Shown: positions 35,710 to 49,381, counted from the stretch's first letter. The stretch is 64,000 nucleotides of DNA from Streptomyces sp. MUM 203J (GCF_022414595.1 NZ_JADWYO010000007.1:101069-165068); one strand, 5' to 3'. The notes: generated by a model not told the origin, from the sequence alone. Translations and numbers: made by a program.

Positions 35710-37842
35710 ATGTCGGCTGCGGCGGCTCAGCGGTGGGAGTCGGTCCTCGATTCGGTCGTGGTGTACGCACAGGGCGCGGTATGTCGCCGACTGGCCCGCG
35801 GCGGCGTGCCTCAGCACGGCCGGGTGCGGGTGACGGGGCTGCCCCGTGTGCTGGACCCGGCCTCCGTGCGGGCCCGGGTCCTGGGCGCCCCCGGCGTGCG
35901 GGTCACCGAGGCCCGGGTGGAGGTGGAGGCCGAGCCGGTCGGCGCCGGTACGCCTGACGCGCTGCGGCGCGAGGTCGAGCGGCTGCGCGACGCCTGCGCG
36001 GCGGCGGAGGGCCGCCGGGACCGGCAGCTGAGCCTGGTCGAGGAGGTCGGCGCGCTGCGCCCGGTCCCGCCCGCGCGCAGGCGCGGGGAACCGTACCGCC
36101 GCACCCCGGCCGACGCGTGGCTGGAGCTGGCCGACTTCGTCGACGCCCGGCTGACGGCGCTGCACGCCCGCCTCGTCGAGCTGGAGGAGGCGCTGCAGTG
36201 TGCCGAGCACGAGCTGGCCGTCGCGGCGGACCGGCTCGACCGCGCGTCCACCGACGCGCCGTCGGCGCATGTGGACGCCACGGTGTGCGCGGTCCTGACC
36301 CTCGACGGTGCCGGTGACGCCGAGGTGGAGGTGGAGGTGGAGTACGGGGTGCCTGGCGCGGTCTGGGCGCCGGCCTACCGCCTGATCCACCGTCAGGGCG
36401 ACGGCACCGGCCGCCTGGTGCTGCGCGCGTCGGTGGCGCAGCGTACCGGCGAGGACTGGGCCGGTGTACGCATCGCCCTGGCCACCGCCGACCTGCGGCG
36501 CCGTACGGACCTGCCGAGGCTCCGCTCGGCACGGATCGGGCGCCGCCAGCCGACGGCCGCGCCCTCCGGCTGGCGTGAGCCTCCGGCGGGGCTCGCCGAC
36601 CTGTTCGCCGGGTACGACGGGGCGGGGCCCCGCCCGGCCACGGGCGCCGCACCCGGGGCGGGCGGCTTCGCATCCAGGGGTGGAGGGGGGTCCAGGGCTG
36701 TGACGGGCGGCTTCGCGCCGGATCCCGTTCCGCCGCCGGCGCCGCAGGGCTACGGGGGGCCGCCCGCCGTGCCCGCGGAGCCCGGAGGCGGTCCCGCCCC
36801 GGAGGGCTTCGCCGGCCGGGCGTCCGGCCCCGGGCAGCCGGGGGCGCCACGGTCCAAGGGCAGGCCCGGTACCGGTGGCGGGCCGGGCGCGGCTCGCCCC
36901 TCCATGGCACCCGGGGCTCCCGGCCGGGCAGGGTCACCGCCGCCCTCTGGACCCGCGTACGCACGGGCCGCGTCTTCGGCGCCAGCTCCGCCCGTCCCGG
37001 CCGGTCCGCCGCGGCCGAGCGGTGCCGAGCTGGACTACGCCGCCCTCACCCTCCGTGGGCCGGACGAGCAGGCCGGTCGCAGGGGCCGCCTGTTCCCCGG
37101 CTCACCGTCCGATCCGGTCGCGGCCGAGTACCGTCGCCGCGCCGAGGCGGTGGTCGCGCTGCCGCTGCCCGGGCATGCCGTGCGGCCCCGTGAGTCGGCG
37201 GGTTCCTTCGACCACCGCTTCGACGCCTCCGCGCGCGCCGACATCCCGTCGGACGGCATCTGGCACACCGTCACCGTGGCCGAGATCCCGGTCGGTCTGC
37301 GCACCGAGTACCTCTGTGTGCCGTCCGTGGAGCAGACGGTGTACGCGGCCCTGGTGCTCTCCAACGCCACCGACCAGGCGCTGCTCGCCGGCCCGGTGGA
37401 GGTCACGGTCGACGACGACTTCCTGGTGACCGCCGCGCTGCCCACGCTCGCCCCCGGCGGCGTCCGCCGGGTCGGGCTCGGGCCTGCCGAGGCCGTCCGG
37501 GTCACCCGCCGTACGACGGTGCACGAGTCGACGTCGGGGCTGCGCAACAGCACCACCGTGCTCGACCACCGCGTCCATGTCGAGCTGGTGAACCGGCTCG
37601 CGAGCCCCGTCACCGTCGAGGTCCGCGAGCGGGTTCCGGTCAGCTCGGAGACGGATGTCCGGATCGAGGAGCGAGCCGACTGGACGGCGCCCGAGGGCGG
37701 CACGGGGCCGGAGCACCACGCCCCCGGCACGCGCGTCTGGCGGGTGGAGCTGTCCCCCGGCGGCACCGCAGCCCTCGACGGCGGCTACGAGATCCGCATC
37801 CCGGCCGGAAAGACCCTGGTCGGCGGCAACCGCAGGAGCTGA
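35710..37842 (+). CDS. DUF4139 (MuiA-like) protein with Pro/Gly-rich insert
   Basis: This 710-aa protein has a DUF4140-like N-terminus (SVVVYAQGAVCRRLARGGVP), a coiled-coil segment (~75-180) and a DUF4139 beta domain (VPGAVWAPAYRLIHRQ; VAQRTGEDWAGVRIALATAD). A low-complexity Gly/Pro/Ala region (~300-440) interrupts it, and a C-terminal beta region follows (DHRFDASARADIPSDGIWHT). It was named after the mucoidy inhibitor MuiA, but the biochemical function is unknown. No signal peptide is seen. ATG 35710 follows a G-rich site. A paralogue lies 8 nt downstream, clearly an operon. Confidence 0.88.
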   Translation: MSAAAAQRWESVLDSVVVYAQGAVCRRLARGGVPQHGRVRVTGLPRVLDPASVRARVLGAPGVRVTEARVEVEAEPVGAGTPDALRREVERLRDACAAAEGRRDRQLSLVEEVGALRPVPPARRRGEPYRRTPADAWLELADFVDARLTALHARLVELEEALQCAEHELAVAADRLDRASTDAPSAHVDATVCAVLTLDGAGDAEVEVEVEYGVPGAVWAPAYRLIHRQGDGTGRLVLRASVAQRTGEDWAGVRIALATADLRRRTDLPRLRSARIGRRQPTAAPSGWREPPAGLADLFAGYDGAGPRPATGAAPGAGGFASRGGGGSRAVTGGFAPDPVPPPAPQGYGGPPAVPAEPGGGPAPEGFAGRASGPGQPGAPRSKGRPGTGGGPGAARPSMAPGAPGRAGSPPPSGPAYARAASSAPAPPVPAGPPRPSGAELDYAALTLRGPDEQAGRRGRLFPGSPSDPVAAEYRRRAEAVVALPLPGHAVRPRESAGSFDHRFDASARADIPSDGIWHTVTVAEIPVGLRTEYLCVPSVEQTVYAALVLSNATDQALLAGPVEVTVDDDFLVTAALPTLAPGGVRRVGLGPAEAVRVTRRTTVHESTSGLRNSTTVLDHRVHVELVNRLASPVTVEVRERVPVSSETDVRIEERADWTAPEGGTGPEHHAPGTRVWRVELSPGGTAALDGGYEIRIPAGKTLVGGNRRS

Positions 37843-37850
37843 CACCCACC

Positions 37851-41772
<3,922 letters not shown>

Positions 41773-41775
41773 GTG

Positions 41776-41816
41776 CCGTGCCCCGGCCGGTCGGCCGTCG
41801 GCCCGCCGGGGCACGG
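41776..41816. terminator. Hairpin terminator between katG and the DUF998 gene
   Basis: A perfect 12-bp stem (41776-41787 with 41805-41816) starts 4 nt after the katG stop, between convergent genes. It probably acts in both directions. Confidence 0.85.
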
Positions 41817-41822
41817 GAGGCC

Positions 41823-42422
41823 TCAGCCGGCAGTCCCGTCCTTCACGCGGCCGCGGCGGCAGGAGGCGGCGACGACGAAGGGCCAGAGGGACTGGAGGCA
41901 GGTGACAAGGCGTTCCGCGACGCCCGCGGCGCCCCGCTGGTGGGTTTCGTACAGGAACCAGGCCGCGGCGGCGCACATCGCGGTGGTCGCGGCGAGGGCG
42001 GGGACGGGGCGGAGGCCCCAGGGGATGCCCCTGCCTCGGACAGCGGCCAGGAGGGGCCACACCGCGAGGAGGGTGAAGCCCACTGCGGCGACCGAGCCGT
42101 GACGCAGCGAACCACCGCTGCTCGGAGTGGGGAGGAAGGCCACGACCAGTGCCGAAGCGCCGCCGGCGGCCAGGGCCATCCGCCCGGCCGGGGCCGCCGG
42201 ACGCAGGCCCCAGGCGGTCAGCAGGTGGCAGACGCCCAAGGCGAACAGCGCTGTGGACATCACCCAGAAACCCGCCGCCCCGTGGGCCGCCAGGACGCTG
42301 ATGGTCTGCGTGACGGGGTCGTAGGCGGGCCCTTCGAGGAGCGCGGCGACCGTCCAGCCTCCGGACAGCAGGACCGGCGCGGCTCCCGACGAGAGCAGAG
42401 CCCACCTGGGAACAGGTTCCAT
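41823..42422 (-). CDS. DUF998 family membrane protein
   Basis: This 199-aa protein has about six membrane helices. The DUF998 hallmark near the N-terminus is GPAYDPVTQTISVLAAHGA (the family has YDPxxxTISxL), and FLPTPSSGGSLRHGSVAAVGF lies mid-protein. The function is unknown. Start ATG 42422 (MEPVPRWALLSSG). It ends with a basic cytoplasmic tail and is convergent with katG. Confidence 0.88.
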   Translation of the reverse strand: MEPVPRWALLSSGAAPVLLSGGWTVAALLEGPAYDPVTQTISVLAAHGAAGFWVMSTALFALGVCHLLTAWGLRPAAPAGRMALAAGGASALVVAFLPTPSSGGSLRHGSVAAVGFTLLAVWPLLAAVRGRGIPWGLRPVPALAATTAMCAAAAWFLYETHQRGAAGVAERLVTCLQSLWPFVVAASCRRGRVKDGTAG

Positions 42423-42912
42423 CGGCTCACGATAGGTGCACGAGGGGCATCCCCAAGTGTCTCCGAGGGGTTGCGACGGGGCGTGTTGGCTCCCTCTCCC
42501 GCCCCGGGGCGAACGCCGCCTCCGGGCGGGGGCGCCGCCGGGACGTCCCGGCGGTCACCGACGGCCGGTCCGGCAGTCCGCAGCCGATCTGGCGCGGGGC
42601 GCCGCTGCTGCCCTCGGGCACGGCCGCTTCTCTGGCGGCGCGGGGGGCGGTCCGACGGGGCTCCTCCTCGTGAGAGTGGCCGAGCAGGTCGTGGCCGGAC
42701 CGGGTCCGTCGTCCGTGGCGGACCACGTCGAACCGGGGACGAACGGTTCGCGCCCTCCGGGTTCAGCGCCCCGCACGCAGAACCTCCGGCCCGGGGGCCC
42801 GGGGCCGGGGGCTCCGGGCGTCCCGCCTGAGCGGCCCCGCGCCTACGGGTCGACCGGTTTGGCACGCCTCCTTCATGATGCACGGCACGCGGAAGGAGGC
42901 GGACCGCCTCGT
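42423..42912. other. Intergenic region between DUF998 gene and FHA-flavoprotein terminator
   Basis: About 490 nt have no supportable gene; the open frames have no ribosome site. It probably contains the DUF998 promoter. Confidence 0.5.
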
Positions 42913-42941
42913 GGTCTCGCCGCACGCCGTGCGGCGAGACC
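42913..42941 (-). terminator. Hairpin terminator of the FHA-flavoprotein gene
   Basis: A near-perfect palindrome has 14-nt arms (42913-42926 and 42928-42941) around a single base, giving ~12 bp plus a tight loop. It starts 27 nt beyond the stop at 42969. Confidence 0.8.
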
Positions 42942-42968
42942 GTCACCGTCGCCTGTGCGCCGTCGCGG

Positions 42969-44897
42969 TCACGAGGCGGCGCGGGTGGTCTCGGCCGGGC
43001 CGGAGGCGGAAGGGGAGTCCGGTCGGTAGAAGATGTCGATGTCGACCTCCTCGCCCCCGACGATCAGTGTGTCCCATGGCCCGCTGTCCAGCAGGGTGCG
43101 GAGGGTGTCGGACCGGAGGGTCTCCAGGTGGTCCCGGAGCGTCTGGTCGTCGGGCATGCCGGGGACACGGGGCGCCAGGCGGTCACGGACCCCGCGCAGC
43201 CGTTCCATGAAGGCGTCCAGGTCGGCGTTCCGGTCCGGTTCCCTCCCCTCCGACGCCCTCGCCTCCGACTCCTCTATGCTCTGGGCGATCTTCTCCTTGA
43301 TGGGGCGGCTGACGCCGCCCTCGTCGGTGGTGATCATCGCGTTCCAGGCACGGCTCTTGTGCCGGTACTGGAGCATGGACATGGCCGCTTCGTGGCGGGC
43401 GAAGTCCGCGTCGCGGAACGGGCGGCCCTTCCAGGCGCCGTTGAGGGAGCGGGCCAGGGAGATGGCGGAGCCCAGCCCGCTGTTGAGTCCGCGGCCCGGC
43501 CAGAAGTGGATGGCGTTGGCGGCGTCACCGAGCAGGAAGCCGTACGTTCCCGGGGTGTCCGGGGTGGCCGAGTGGAGCCGGGTGGTGAACCTGGGCCGCT
43601 GCACCATGTCGAGCCGGAACGCGGTGACCGCGCTCAGTTCCTGTTCCGGGACGCCGAACAGCGTGAGCCCTTCCAGCACCCGCTTCCACAGGGCCGACCC
43701 CCTGACCATGGCGGGCAGGAAGAGGGTGCTGTGTGTCGCGCACTGGAAGTCGCCGTGGCCGTCCCGCCCCATGACGCAGGGGCGGGAAGCGATGCACTCC
43801 TCGAATACGTGCCGGACCGGATCGATACCGATGACCTCCGTGGCCTCTTCGTCGGTGAGCCGCATGTTCAGGAATCCCCGGCCGCGCAGGGAATTGAGGA
43901 GGAATCGGTTCTGGGCCACGGTCAGCAGGACGGTCATGGGATCAGTGAGGGAGGATTTGACGCGCAGTCCCAGGACGACGTCCTGAACATGCCGGCCATG
44001 CAGCGAATAGATGGACTTGTCGGCGCTTCCGAACTTGTCGGCGAAGTGTTCACGCGTGCGGGAACGGCCGCCCTCGCAGATGGCCAGCACATGTTCCTTC
44101 GCCACGTTCTCCTGCTGCTCCTCCGGTTCGAACGCGGCGGGAACCAGCCGGATTCGGCCGGGCTTCTCGTTGGCCAGTTCCAGGAGGGTGTCCTCGATGT
44201 AGGCGATCCGGAGGTTCCGCGGGTTGCATCCGCGGATCGAGTCGGGTCCGACCGGCCACATCTCGGAGTACGCGTCGCCGCGGAACAGTCGTTCCTGCAC
44301 CTCCTGGGGGAGGTGCAGGTACTGGCGGCTCTGCACGGTGACGACCTGCTGCCGGCGGACGTTTCCCTGCCCTTCGCTCTTCCAGACGACCCGGGCCCCG
44401 TCCTGGGTCCACCGGCCGTCGTACACGGTGATGGCCACGCGGTCGCCCATGAGGTCTTCGAGGAGCAGCGCCAGGCTCAGGCCGACGGGGCCGCCGCCCG
44501 AAACGGTGACGCTCAGCACCGGGCCTGCCGCCGGGGCCGTCCCGGAGGTGCCGAGCGGTCGCAGGACGGAGAAGTCGAGAATGGTCTCCATCGCGTCGGC
44601 CGCCTCGAAGCGGAACGTCTCGGAACCGATCGCGATGAGGTCGCCGGGCTGCAGTTCATGCGAGGTGACCCGGGTTCCGTTGACTCGTGTCCCATTGCTG
44701 CTTCCACGGTCGTACAGAACGAATCCGTGACCCTCGCGGCGCACTTCGGCGTGAAAGCGCGAGACGTTTCCGCCGGATATCACCACACTGTTCTCGCCGT
44801 TGCGGCCCAGAGTTGTCGGCGTCGTACCGATCGGGAACTGCTGTCCAGCCAGAGATCCTTGATGGCCGACGAGCCGAGGAGGCATTGGGTCACCCAT
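42969..44897 (-). CDS. FHA domain fused to FAD-dependent monooxygenase-like domain
   Basis: This 642-aa protein has an N-terminal phosphothreonine-binding FHA domain (~20-97: LGRNGENSVVIS, SRFHAE, DRGSSNGTRVNG). A flavoprotein module follows, with a Rossmann motif VSGGGPVGLSLALLLED (~132-148). The second flavin motif is GFLLGDAANAIHFWPGRGLNSGLGS, characteristic of class A hydroxylases. About 120 C-terminal residues are helical. The substrate is unknown. The FHA part suggests docking to a phosphorylated partner, so kinase-controlled redox chemistry is a fair inference. The start is uncertain: ATG 44897 or 44885. It is divergent from the PBP gene. Confidence 0.88.
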   Translation of the reverse strand: MGDPMPPRLVGHQGSLAGQQFPIGTTPTTLGRNGENSVVISGGNVSRFHAEVRREGHGFVLYDRGSSNGTRVNGTRVTSHELQPGDLIAIGSETFRFEAADAMETILDFSVLRPLGTSGTAPAAGPVLSVTVSGGGPVGLSLALLLEDLMGDRVAITVYDGRWTQDGARVVWKSEGQGNVRRQQVVTVQSRQYLHLPQEVQERLFRGDAYSEMWPVGPDSIRGCNPRNLRIAYIEDTLLELANEKPGRIRLVPAAFEPEEQQENVAKEHVLAICEGGRSRTREHFADKFGSADKSIYSLHGRHVQDVVLGLRVKSSLTDPMTVLLTVAQNRFLLNSLRGRGFLNMRLTDEEATEVIGIDPVRHVFEECIASRPCVMGRDGHGDFQCATHSTLFLPAMVRGSALWKRVLEGLTLFGVPEQELSAVTAFRLDMVQRPRFTTRLHSATPDTPGTYGFLLGDAANAIHFWPGRGLNSGLGSAISLARSLNGAWKGRPFRDADFARHEAAMSMLQYRHKSRAWNAMITTDEGGVSRPIKEKIAQSIEESEARASEGREPDRNADLDAFMERLRGVRDRLAPRVPGMPDDQTLRDHLETLRSDTLRTLLDSGPWDTLIVGGEEVDIDIFYRPDSPSASGPAETTRAAS

Positions 44898-45214
44898 TTC
44901 CCTCAATGACGGACGCGATGACGGAATGCGAAACCGGACGTCGAACACCAGCACCCTGCGTCACAAGCCGCAAGCCGACCGGCACGCGGAGCAATCTTAA
45001 TCCGGCCGCCGGGCCGATGAGAAGGCACTCGCTCCGACCGAGTACCACACGGGAACCATTCCGTGAGAATGTCACAGCGGGGTCCTGGACCAGGGCGCTG
45101 GGGAACGTGGGATTGCCGGTTCGGCCGCCGCCTCATGGGGCGGTGAACGGCCGGGCGTCCCCTCCCGTACGAGAGGTGGACCTGCTGTCGCCGGAAGAAG
45201 GAGAGCCCTCCCTC
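44898..45214. promoter_or_regulatory. Divergent control region of FHA-flavoprotein and PBP genes
   Basis: About 320 nt hold both promoters. The stretch near 44990-45070 is AT-richer than its surroundings. No clear hexamer pair or palindrome was assigned. If the PBP started at ATG 45017, most of this would be coding, but that ATG lacks a ribosome site. Confidence 0.4.
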
Positions 45215-47161
45215 GTGATCGGTCTGCTGCGCGTCCGCGTCGACTACCCGCGCCGGGGGCGTCGCGGACCGGCCCGTTTCCTGCCGTCGTGGCGGCAGTT
45301 ACTCGCTCTTGTGTTTCTCGGGTTCTGCGGAGTGGCCGGGCTCGTCGGGTGGATCTACATGACGACACCGATCCCGGACCCGAACGCCGACGCACGGGCG
45401 GAGGCCACGGTCTACTACTGGGCCGACGGCACCCAGATGGTGAGCGTGGGTCAGGTCAACCGTCAGAGCGTCCCGCTGTCGGAGGTACCGGTCTCCCTCC
45501 AGAACGCGGCGATCGCGGCGGAGAACGCCACCTTCCGCAGCGATCCGGGGTTCTCCGTCCGCGGGCTGGCGCGGTCGGTGGTCGCGATGGCTCGGGGCGG
45601 GGAACTCCAGGGGGGTTCCACGATCACGCAGCAGTATGTGAAGAACACCTTCCTCACGCAGGACCAGACCGTCGAACGCAAGCTCCGTGAGCTGTGCCTG
45701 GCGGTCAAGCTCTCCCGGACGCAGTCCAAGGAGCAGATCCTGCAGGGGTATCTGAACACCAGCTGGTTCGGCCGGAACGCCTACGGCGTCCAGGCGGCGG
45801 CCGTGGCGTACTACGGCACGGACGCCCGGCGGCTCGACCCGTCCCAGAGCGCGCTGCTGGTCGCCCTGCTCAAGAACGGCGATCTGCACGACCCGGCGCT
45901 CGGTGAGGCGCACCACCGCAGGGCGGAGGCCCGGTGGCGGTACGTCCTGGACCGGCAGGTGGAGCTGGGGCTCATGACGCGCGAGGAGCGGGCGAGGTAC
46001 TCCGCCTTCCCCGAACCCCGGCCCCGGAAGGTGGCCAACGGGCTGGCCGGGCAGGTCGGTTATCTGGTCGACGCGGCCAACAAGGACCTTCAGAACCGTA
46101 CGGAGCTGACACCCGAGGCCCTGGGGCGGGGCGGCTACCACGTCCGTACGACCTTCGACCGGGCCGCGGTGGAGCGGCTGCGGCGGGCGGTGGAGGGGGT
46201 CGCTGCCGGGTCGCCGGACGCGTCCCGCGGTCCGGCGGACGGGGGCGTCCAGTTCGGGGCGGCGTCCGTCAGGACGGGGGACGGCGCGGTGCTGGCGCTG
46301 TACGGCGGGCCCGATGCGACCCGGCACTTCGCCAGCAACGCCGACACGGCGGGGGTGCCGGTGGGGTCGGCGTTCAAGCCCTTCGTCCTGGCGGCCGCGC
46401 TCAAGAACGGCACCGCACTGGACGAGGGACGGCCACCGGTCGGGGCCGGGGCGCTCGGCGGCCCTGCGGCCGGGCTGCGGGACGGAGCCGCGGCCGGATT
46501 CCCGGACGGGGGCGCGGAGACGTCCCGCGCCGGTGTGCTCGCGCTGCGGCGGGCGCTGGTCCGGGGCGACCAGGACGTCTTCCGGCGCCTTGGCGAGGAC
46601 GTCGGGCCGCAGCGGGTGCGCGATGTCGCGGTCGCCGCCGGGCTGCTGCCGCGGAGCCTGGCCGCGCTGGACCCGTCGTTCGCGCTCGGCACGTCCACGC
46701 CGAGCGCCATCCGGATGGCCGGGGCGTACGGCACGTTCGCCGCCGACGGCCGCCGCACGGCTCCGTACTCGGTGGCCTCGGTGACGTACCGGGGTGAGGA
46801 GGTTCCGGGCCTGGAGCGCCCGGCCGCCCGGCAGGTGCTGGACCCGGAGGTGGCCCGGGAGCTCACCGGGGCGCTCCGGGATGTGGCCGTGGACGCCGTC
46901 GACGCCGGCACTCTGCGCAGGCTGGGCCCGGTCGCGGCCGGACGCACGGACGGCGGGGACCGTATCCCGGCGGCGTGGTTCGTCGGCTACGGCGGGGAAC
47001 TGTCGACGGCGGTCACCGCGTTCCGCAGCGACCCCGAAAGCGGCGGGCTGCTGCCGCTGGACGCGGACGCCGCGGCAGCGCCGGGCGAGGGCGAGGCGCT
47101 GCCGCTGCGGGTGTGGTCGGCGTACATGGAGGCCGCCCAGTCGGCCGCCGGGGACGGCTGA
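45215..47161 (+). CDS. Class A penicillin-binding protein with degraded transpeptidase site
   Basis: This ~648-aa single-pass membrane protein has helix LLALVFLGFCGVAGLVGWIY at ~29-50. The GT51 glycosyltransferase domain looks intact: AAENATFRSDPGF with catalytic Glu103, GGSTITQQYVKN, and SRTQSKEQILQGYLNTSWFG. The transpeptidase domain keeps SxxK (Ser385-Ala-Phe-Lys388). It has no recognisable SxN, and KTG is replaced by RTD (577-579, AGRTDGGD). It may polymerise glycan but bind beta-lactams poorly. Codon 29 is TTA (45299-45301), implying bldA control. Start GTG 45215, 11 nt after AAGGAG, is tentative. Confidence 0.9.
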   Translation: MIGLLRVRVDYPRRGRRGPARFLPSWRQLLALVFLGFCGVAGLVGWIYMTTPIPDPNADARAEATVYYWADGTQMVSVGQVNRQSVPLSEVPVSLQNAAIAAENATFRSDPGFSVRGLARSVVAMARGGELQGGSTITQQYVKNTFLTQDQTVERKLRELCLAVKLSRTQSKEQILQGYLNTSWFGRNAYGVQAAAVAYYGTDARRLDPSQSALLVALLKNGDLHDPALGEAHHRRAEARWRYVLDRQVELGLMTREERARYSAFPEPRPRKVANGLAGQVGYLVDAANKDLQNRTELTPEALGRGGYHVRTTFDRAAVERLRRAVEGVAAGSPDASRGPADGGVQFGAASVRTGDGAVLALYGGPDATRHFASNADTAGVPVGSAFKPFVLAAALKNGTALDEGRPPVGAGALGGPAAGLRDGAAAGFPDGGAETSRAGVLALRRALVRGDQDVFRRLGEDVGPQRVRDVAVAAGLLPRSLAALDPSFALGTSTPSAIRMAGAYGTFAADGRRTAPYSVASVTYRGEEVPGLERPAARQVLDPEVARELTGALRDVAVDAVDAGTLRRLGPVAAGRTDGGDRIPAAWFVGYGGELSTAVTAFRSDPESGGLLPLDADAAAAPGEGEALPLRVWSAYMEAAQSAAGDG

Positions 47162-47193
47162 CGGTCCCACCGGTGACGACGGCCCCGGCCCGG

Positions 47194-49281
47194 TCACCTC
47201 CCGAAGACCGCGACCTCGTACAGCGAGTAGCCGTAGCCCGTGGCCCGCTTGACGCCGTGCACCCGTACGTGGCGTGCGCCGGTGGCCGGGAAGCGTGCCG
47301 TGTCGATGCCGCCGTCACCGGAGACGGTGGACCAGACGGTGCGCCAGTCGGCTCCGTCCTCCGACACCTCGATGCGGTACTCCCTGGCGTACGCGCGCTC
47401 CCAGTCCAGGGTGACGCGGCCGACGGTACGGACCGCGCCGAGGTCGATCCGGATCCACTGGCTGTCGCTCCACCGGCTCGCCCAGCGGGTGCGCGGGTCG
47501 CGGTCGACGGCCTTGGCGGGGCGGTGGCTGACGAACGGGTTGAACTCGGTCGAGCTGGCCGTGGCCGGCGCCCCGGCGGCCAGGTCCCGGGAGGCCTCGT
47601 GGTGTTCGCTCGCCTTCCACGTGTCGAGGTAGGACTGGGCGCCCCGGGCCAGGTCGTCGAGGACGTCCTGTCCGCCGCTCAGCCGCATCTGCTCGATCCA
47701 GTCCGGGACGAGGCCGTGGTGGGCGAGTCCGTCGGTGTTGAGGTCCCAGGTCCGCTCCCCGGTGACCTGGCGGTCGAGCACCGCGCCGCCGTCCGCGCTG
47801 ACGAACGGGTAGCGGACCGCGTTCGGCGCGTCCTCGCCCACCGGGCCGGGCCATCCGCCCACACCGTTCATGTCGGTACCGTAACCGTAGCCGACCCGGT
47901 AGGTGTCGCGCGGCCCGTCGGTGCGCCGCGCCTCCGCGACGAAGCCCTCCGCGGAGTGGGCGTACTGGGTGATGAACCCGCCGAGGCGGTACAGCCGTTC
48001 GGTCCACAGCGGGTCCATCCAGCTGTGGCTGGAGAGTACGCCCGGGTAGGCTTCGGACTCCAGGATGTCGAGGGCGCGGCCCGCCGCCTTGACGCTCATG
48101 TGGTCGATCTCCAGCATCATGTGACGTTCCATCATGCCGCGCAGGGCGTACTCGCCCAGGCGGCTGAGGCCGCGGGTGTTGCAGCGCGCCTCCTCGGCGT
48201 ACGACGGGAGCCGCACGCCCTCGGGCAGGAGCGCGGCCGCCTCGGAGGCCGCCGTCATGCCGATGGGGTTGTCGGACTGCGGACCGGTGCACCGCTCCGT
48301 GGTCCAGAACGTGCCGGTGGACAGGAACTGGCCCGCGTTGACCGCGGTGCCGATGGCGCCCCCGTCGAACCGGACCCCGCACAGGGCGTTGTCGAACTTG
48401 TGGCACAGGAACATGCTGCGCACGCCCAGCGCGTGGAGTTCGTCCAGTCCGCGGTCGATGTCGCCCTCGTCGCACTGGGGGACGCCGAGGATCTGCTTGC
48501 AGCCGAAGGGTTCGGAGGTCTCCACCCCGAGGACGACGGCGAGCTTTCCCTGGGTGATGACCTCGCGGGCCTGGCGGCTGTCGGTGACGATCCGGAACCA
48601 GCCCTTGCCGGGCCCGCCGTACATCCTGTCGACGTAGTCCTGGAGTTCGTAGGTCTTGCGCGCCTGGAGCCGGATGGACTCCATCTCGTCGCAGCCGCGG
48701 TCCTTGAACGGGTAGACCGAGCACAGCAGGCCGTTGGTCACCAGGTCGTTGACGAGGATCCGCTGCCCCCCGCGCCAGGCGCGCTCCAGCCAGGCGTAGT
48801 AGTTCTGCTGGTGGCTGAGCGAGTCGTGGGCCGGCCAGTCCCGGAAGGTGGGCCAGCCGACGGGGTCGTGGTGGCCGTCGGCTCCGCCGGTGACGTTCTC
48901 GAACAGCGCCAGGGACCCGTCCGGGTGGTGTTCGGGGCAGTCCTTGAGCGCCTCGGCGGCACCGCCCCGGGCGGAGAACACGGCGCCGCAGATCAGACGT
49001 CCGCCGAAGCCCTCGTGGGACATGAGGTGGTTGTGGGCGTCGACGAATCCGCGGACGTCGCCGTTCTCGTCGGTGCCCTTGAAGGGCTCGCCGGTGACGT
49101 TGATCCGGGAGTCCGGCACCGGCCGGTCCACGGGGCTCCACCAGCCGCCGCCGGCGACCGCGGCGGAGGAGCCGGGTCCCACGCCGAGGGCGGTGACGGT
49201 GACGGCGAGGAGCAGCGTGAGGACGGCTGTGGGGAGCCGTCCGCCGGGTGCGCGTCGGGCACCGGGTGCGCGTCTGGTCAT
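47194..49281 (-). CDS. Secreted amidohydrolase-like enzyme with C-terminal discoidin (F5/8C) domain
   Basis: This 695-aa protein has a signal peptide (LPTAVLTLLLAVTVTALGVG followed by SSAAVAGGG). A metal-dependent hydrolase barrel has the His pair DAHNHLMSHEGFGG and further possible ligands in MLCHKFDN-like (MFLCHKFDNALC), MMLEIDHMS and VLSSHSWMD. The ~140-residue C-terminus is an F5/8 type C / CBM32 domain (RWASRWSDSQWIRIDLGAV; ATGARHVRVHGVKR) that should bind sugars. The substrate is unknown; membrane-dipeptidase-like or amidohydrolase families are nearest. Start ATG 49281 has GAAGG at a good distance. Confidence 0.87.
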   Translation of the reverse strand: MTRRAPGARRAPGGRLPTAVLTLLLAVTVTALGVGPGSSAAVAGGGWWSPVDRPVPDSRINVTGEPFKGTDENGDVRGFVDAHNHLMSHEGFGGRLICGAVFSARGGAAEALKDCPEHHPDGSLALFENVTGGADGHHDPVGWPTFRDWPAHDSLSHQQNYYAWLERAWRGGQRILVNDLVTNGLLCSVYPFKDRGCDEMESIRLQARKTYELQDYVDRMYGGPGKGWFRIVTDSRQAREVITQGKLAVVLGVETSEPFGCKQILGVPQCDEGDIDRGLDELHALGVRSMFLCHKFDNALCGVRFDGGAIGTAVNAGQFLSTGTFWTTERCTGPQSDNPIGMTAASEAAALLPEGVRLPSYAEEARCNTRGLSRLGEYALRGMMERHMMLEIDHMSVKAAGRALDILESEAYPGVLSSHSWMDPLWTERLYRLGGFITQYAHSAEGFVAEARRTDGPRDTYRVGYGYGTDMNGVGGWPGPVGEDAPNAVRYPFVSADGGAVLDRQVTGERTWDLNTDGLAHHGLVPDWIEQMRLSGGQDVLDDLARGAQSYLDTWKASEHHEASRDLAAGAPATASSTEFNPFVSHRPAKAVDRDPRTRWASRWSDSQWIRIDLGAVRTVGRVTLDWERAYAREYRIEVSEDGADWRTVWSTVSGDGGIDTARFPATGARHVRVHGVKRATGYGYSLYEVAVFGR

Positions 49282-49352
49282 GATCACACCTTCGGTCGGG
49301 CTCGGACACGAGGTGGAACCGGCCGCTACTGATGGGTCGTCAGATGGGCCGT

Positions 49353-49381
49353 GCCGGGATCCCGAGGATCGCGATCCCGGC
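49353..49381. terminator. Hairpin in the gap between acyl-CoA oxidase-like and hydrolase genes
   Basis: GCCGGGATC (49353-49361) pairs with GATCCCGGC (49373-49381). It lies ~80 nt beyond the stop of the minus-strand gene 49463-51208 and upstream of the hydrolase start. Confidence 0.65.
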
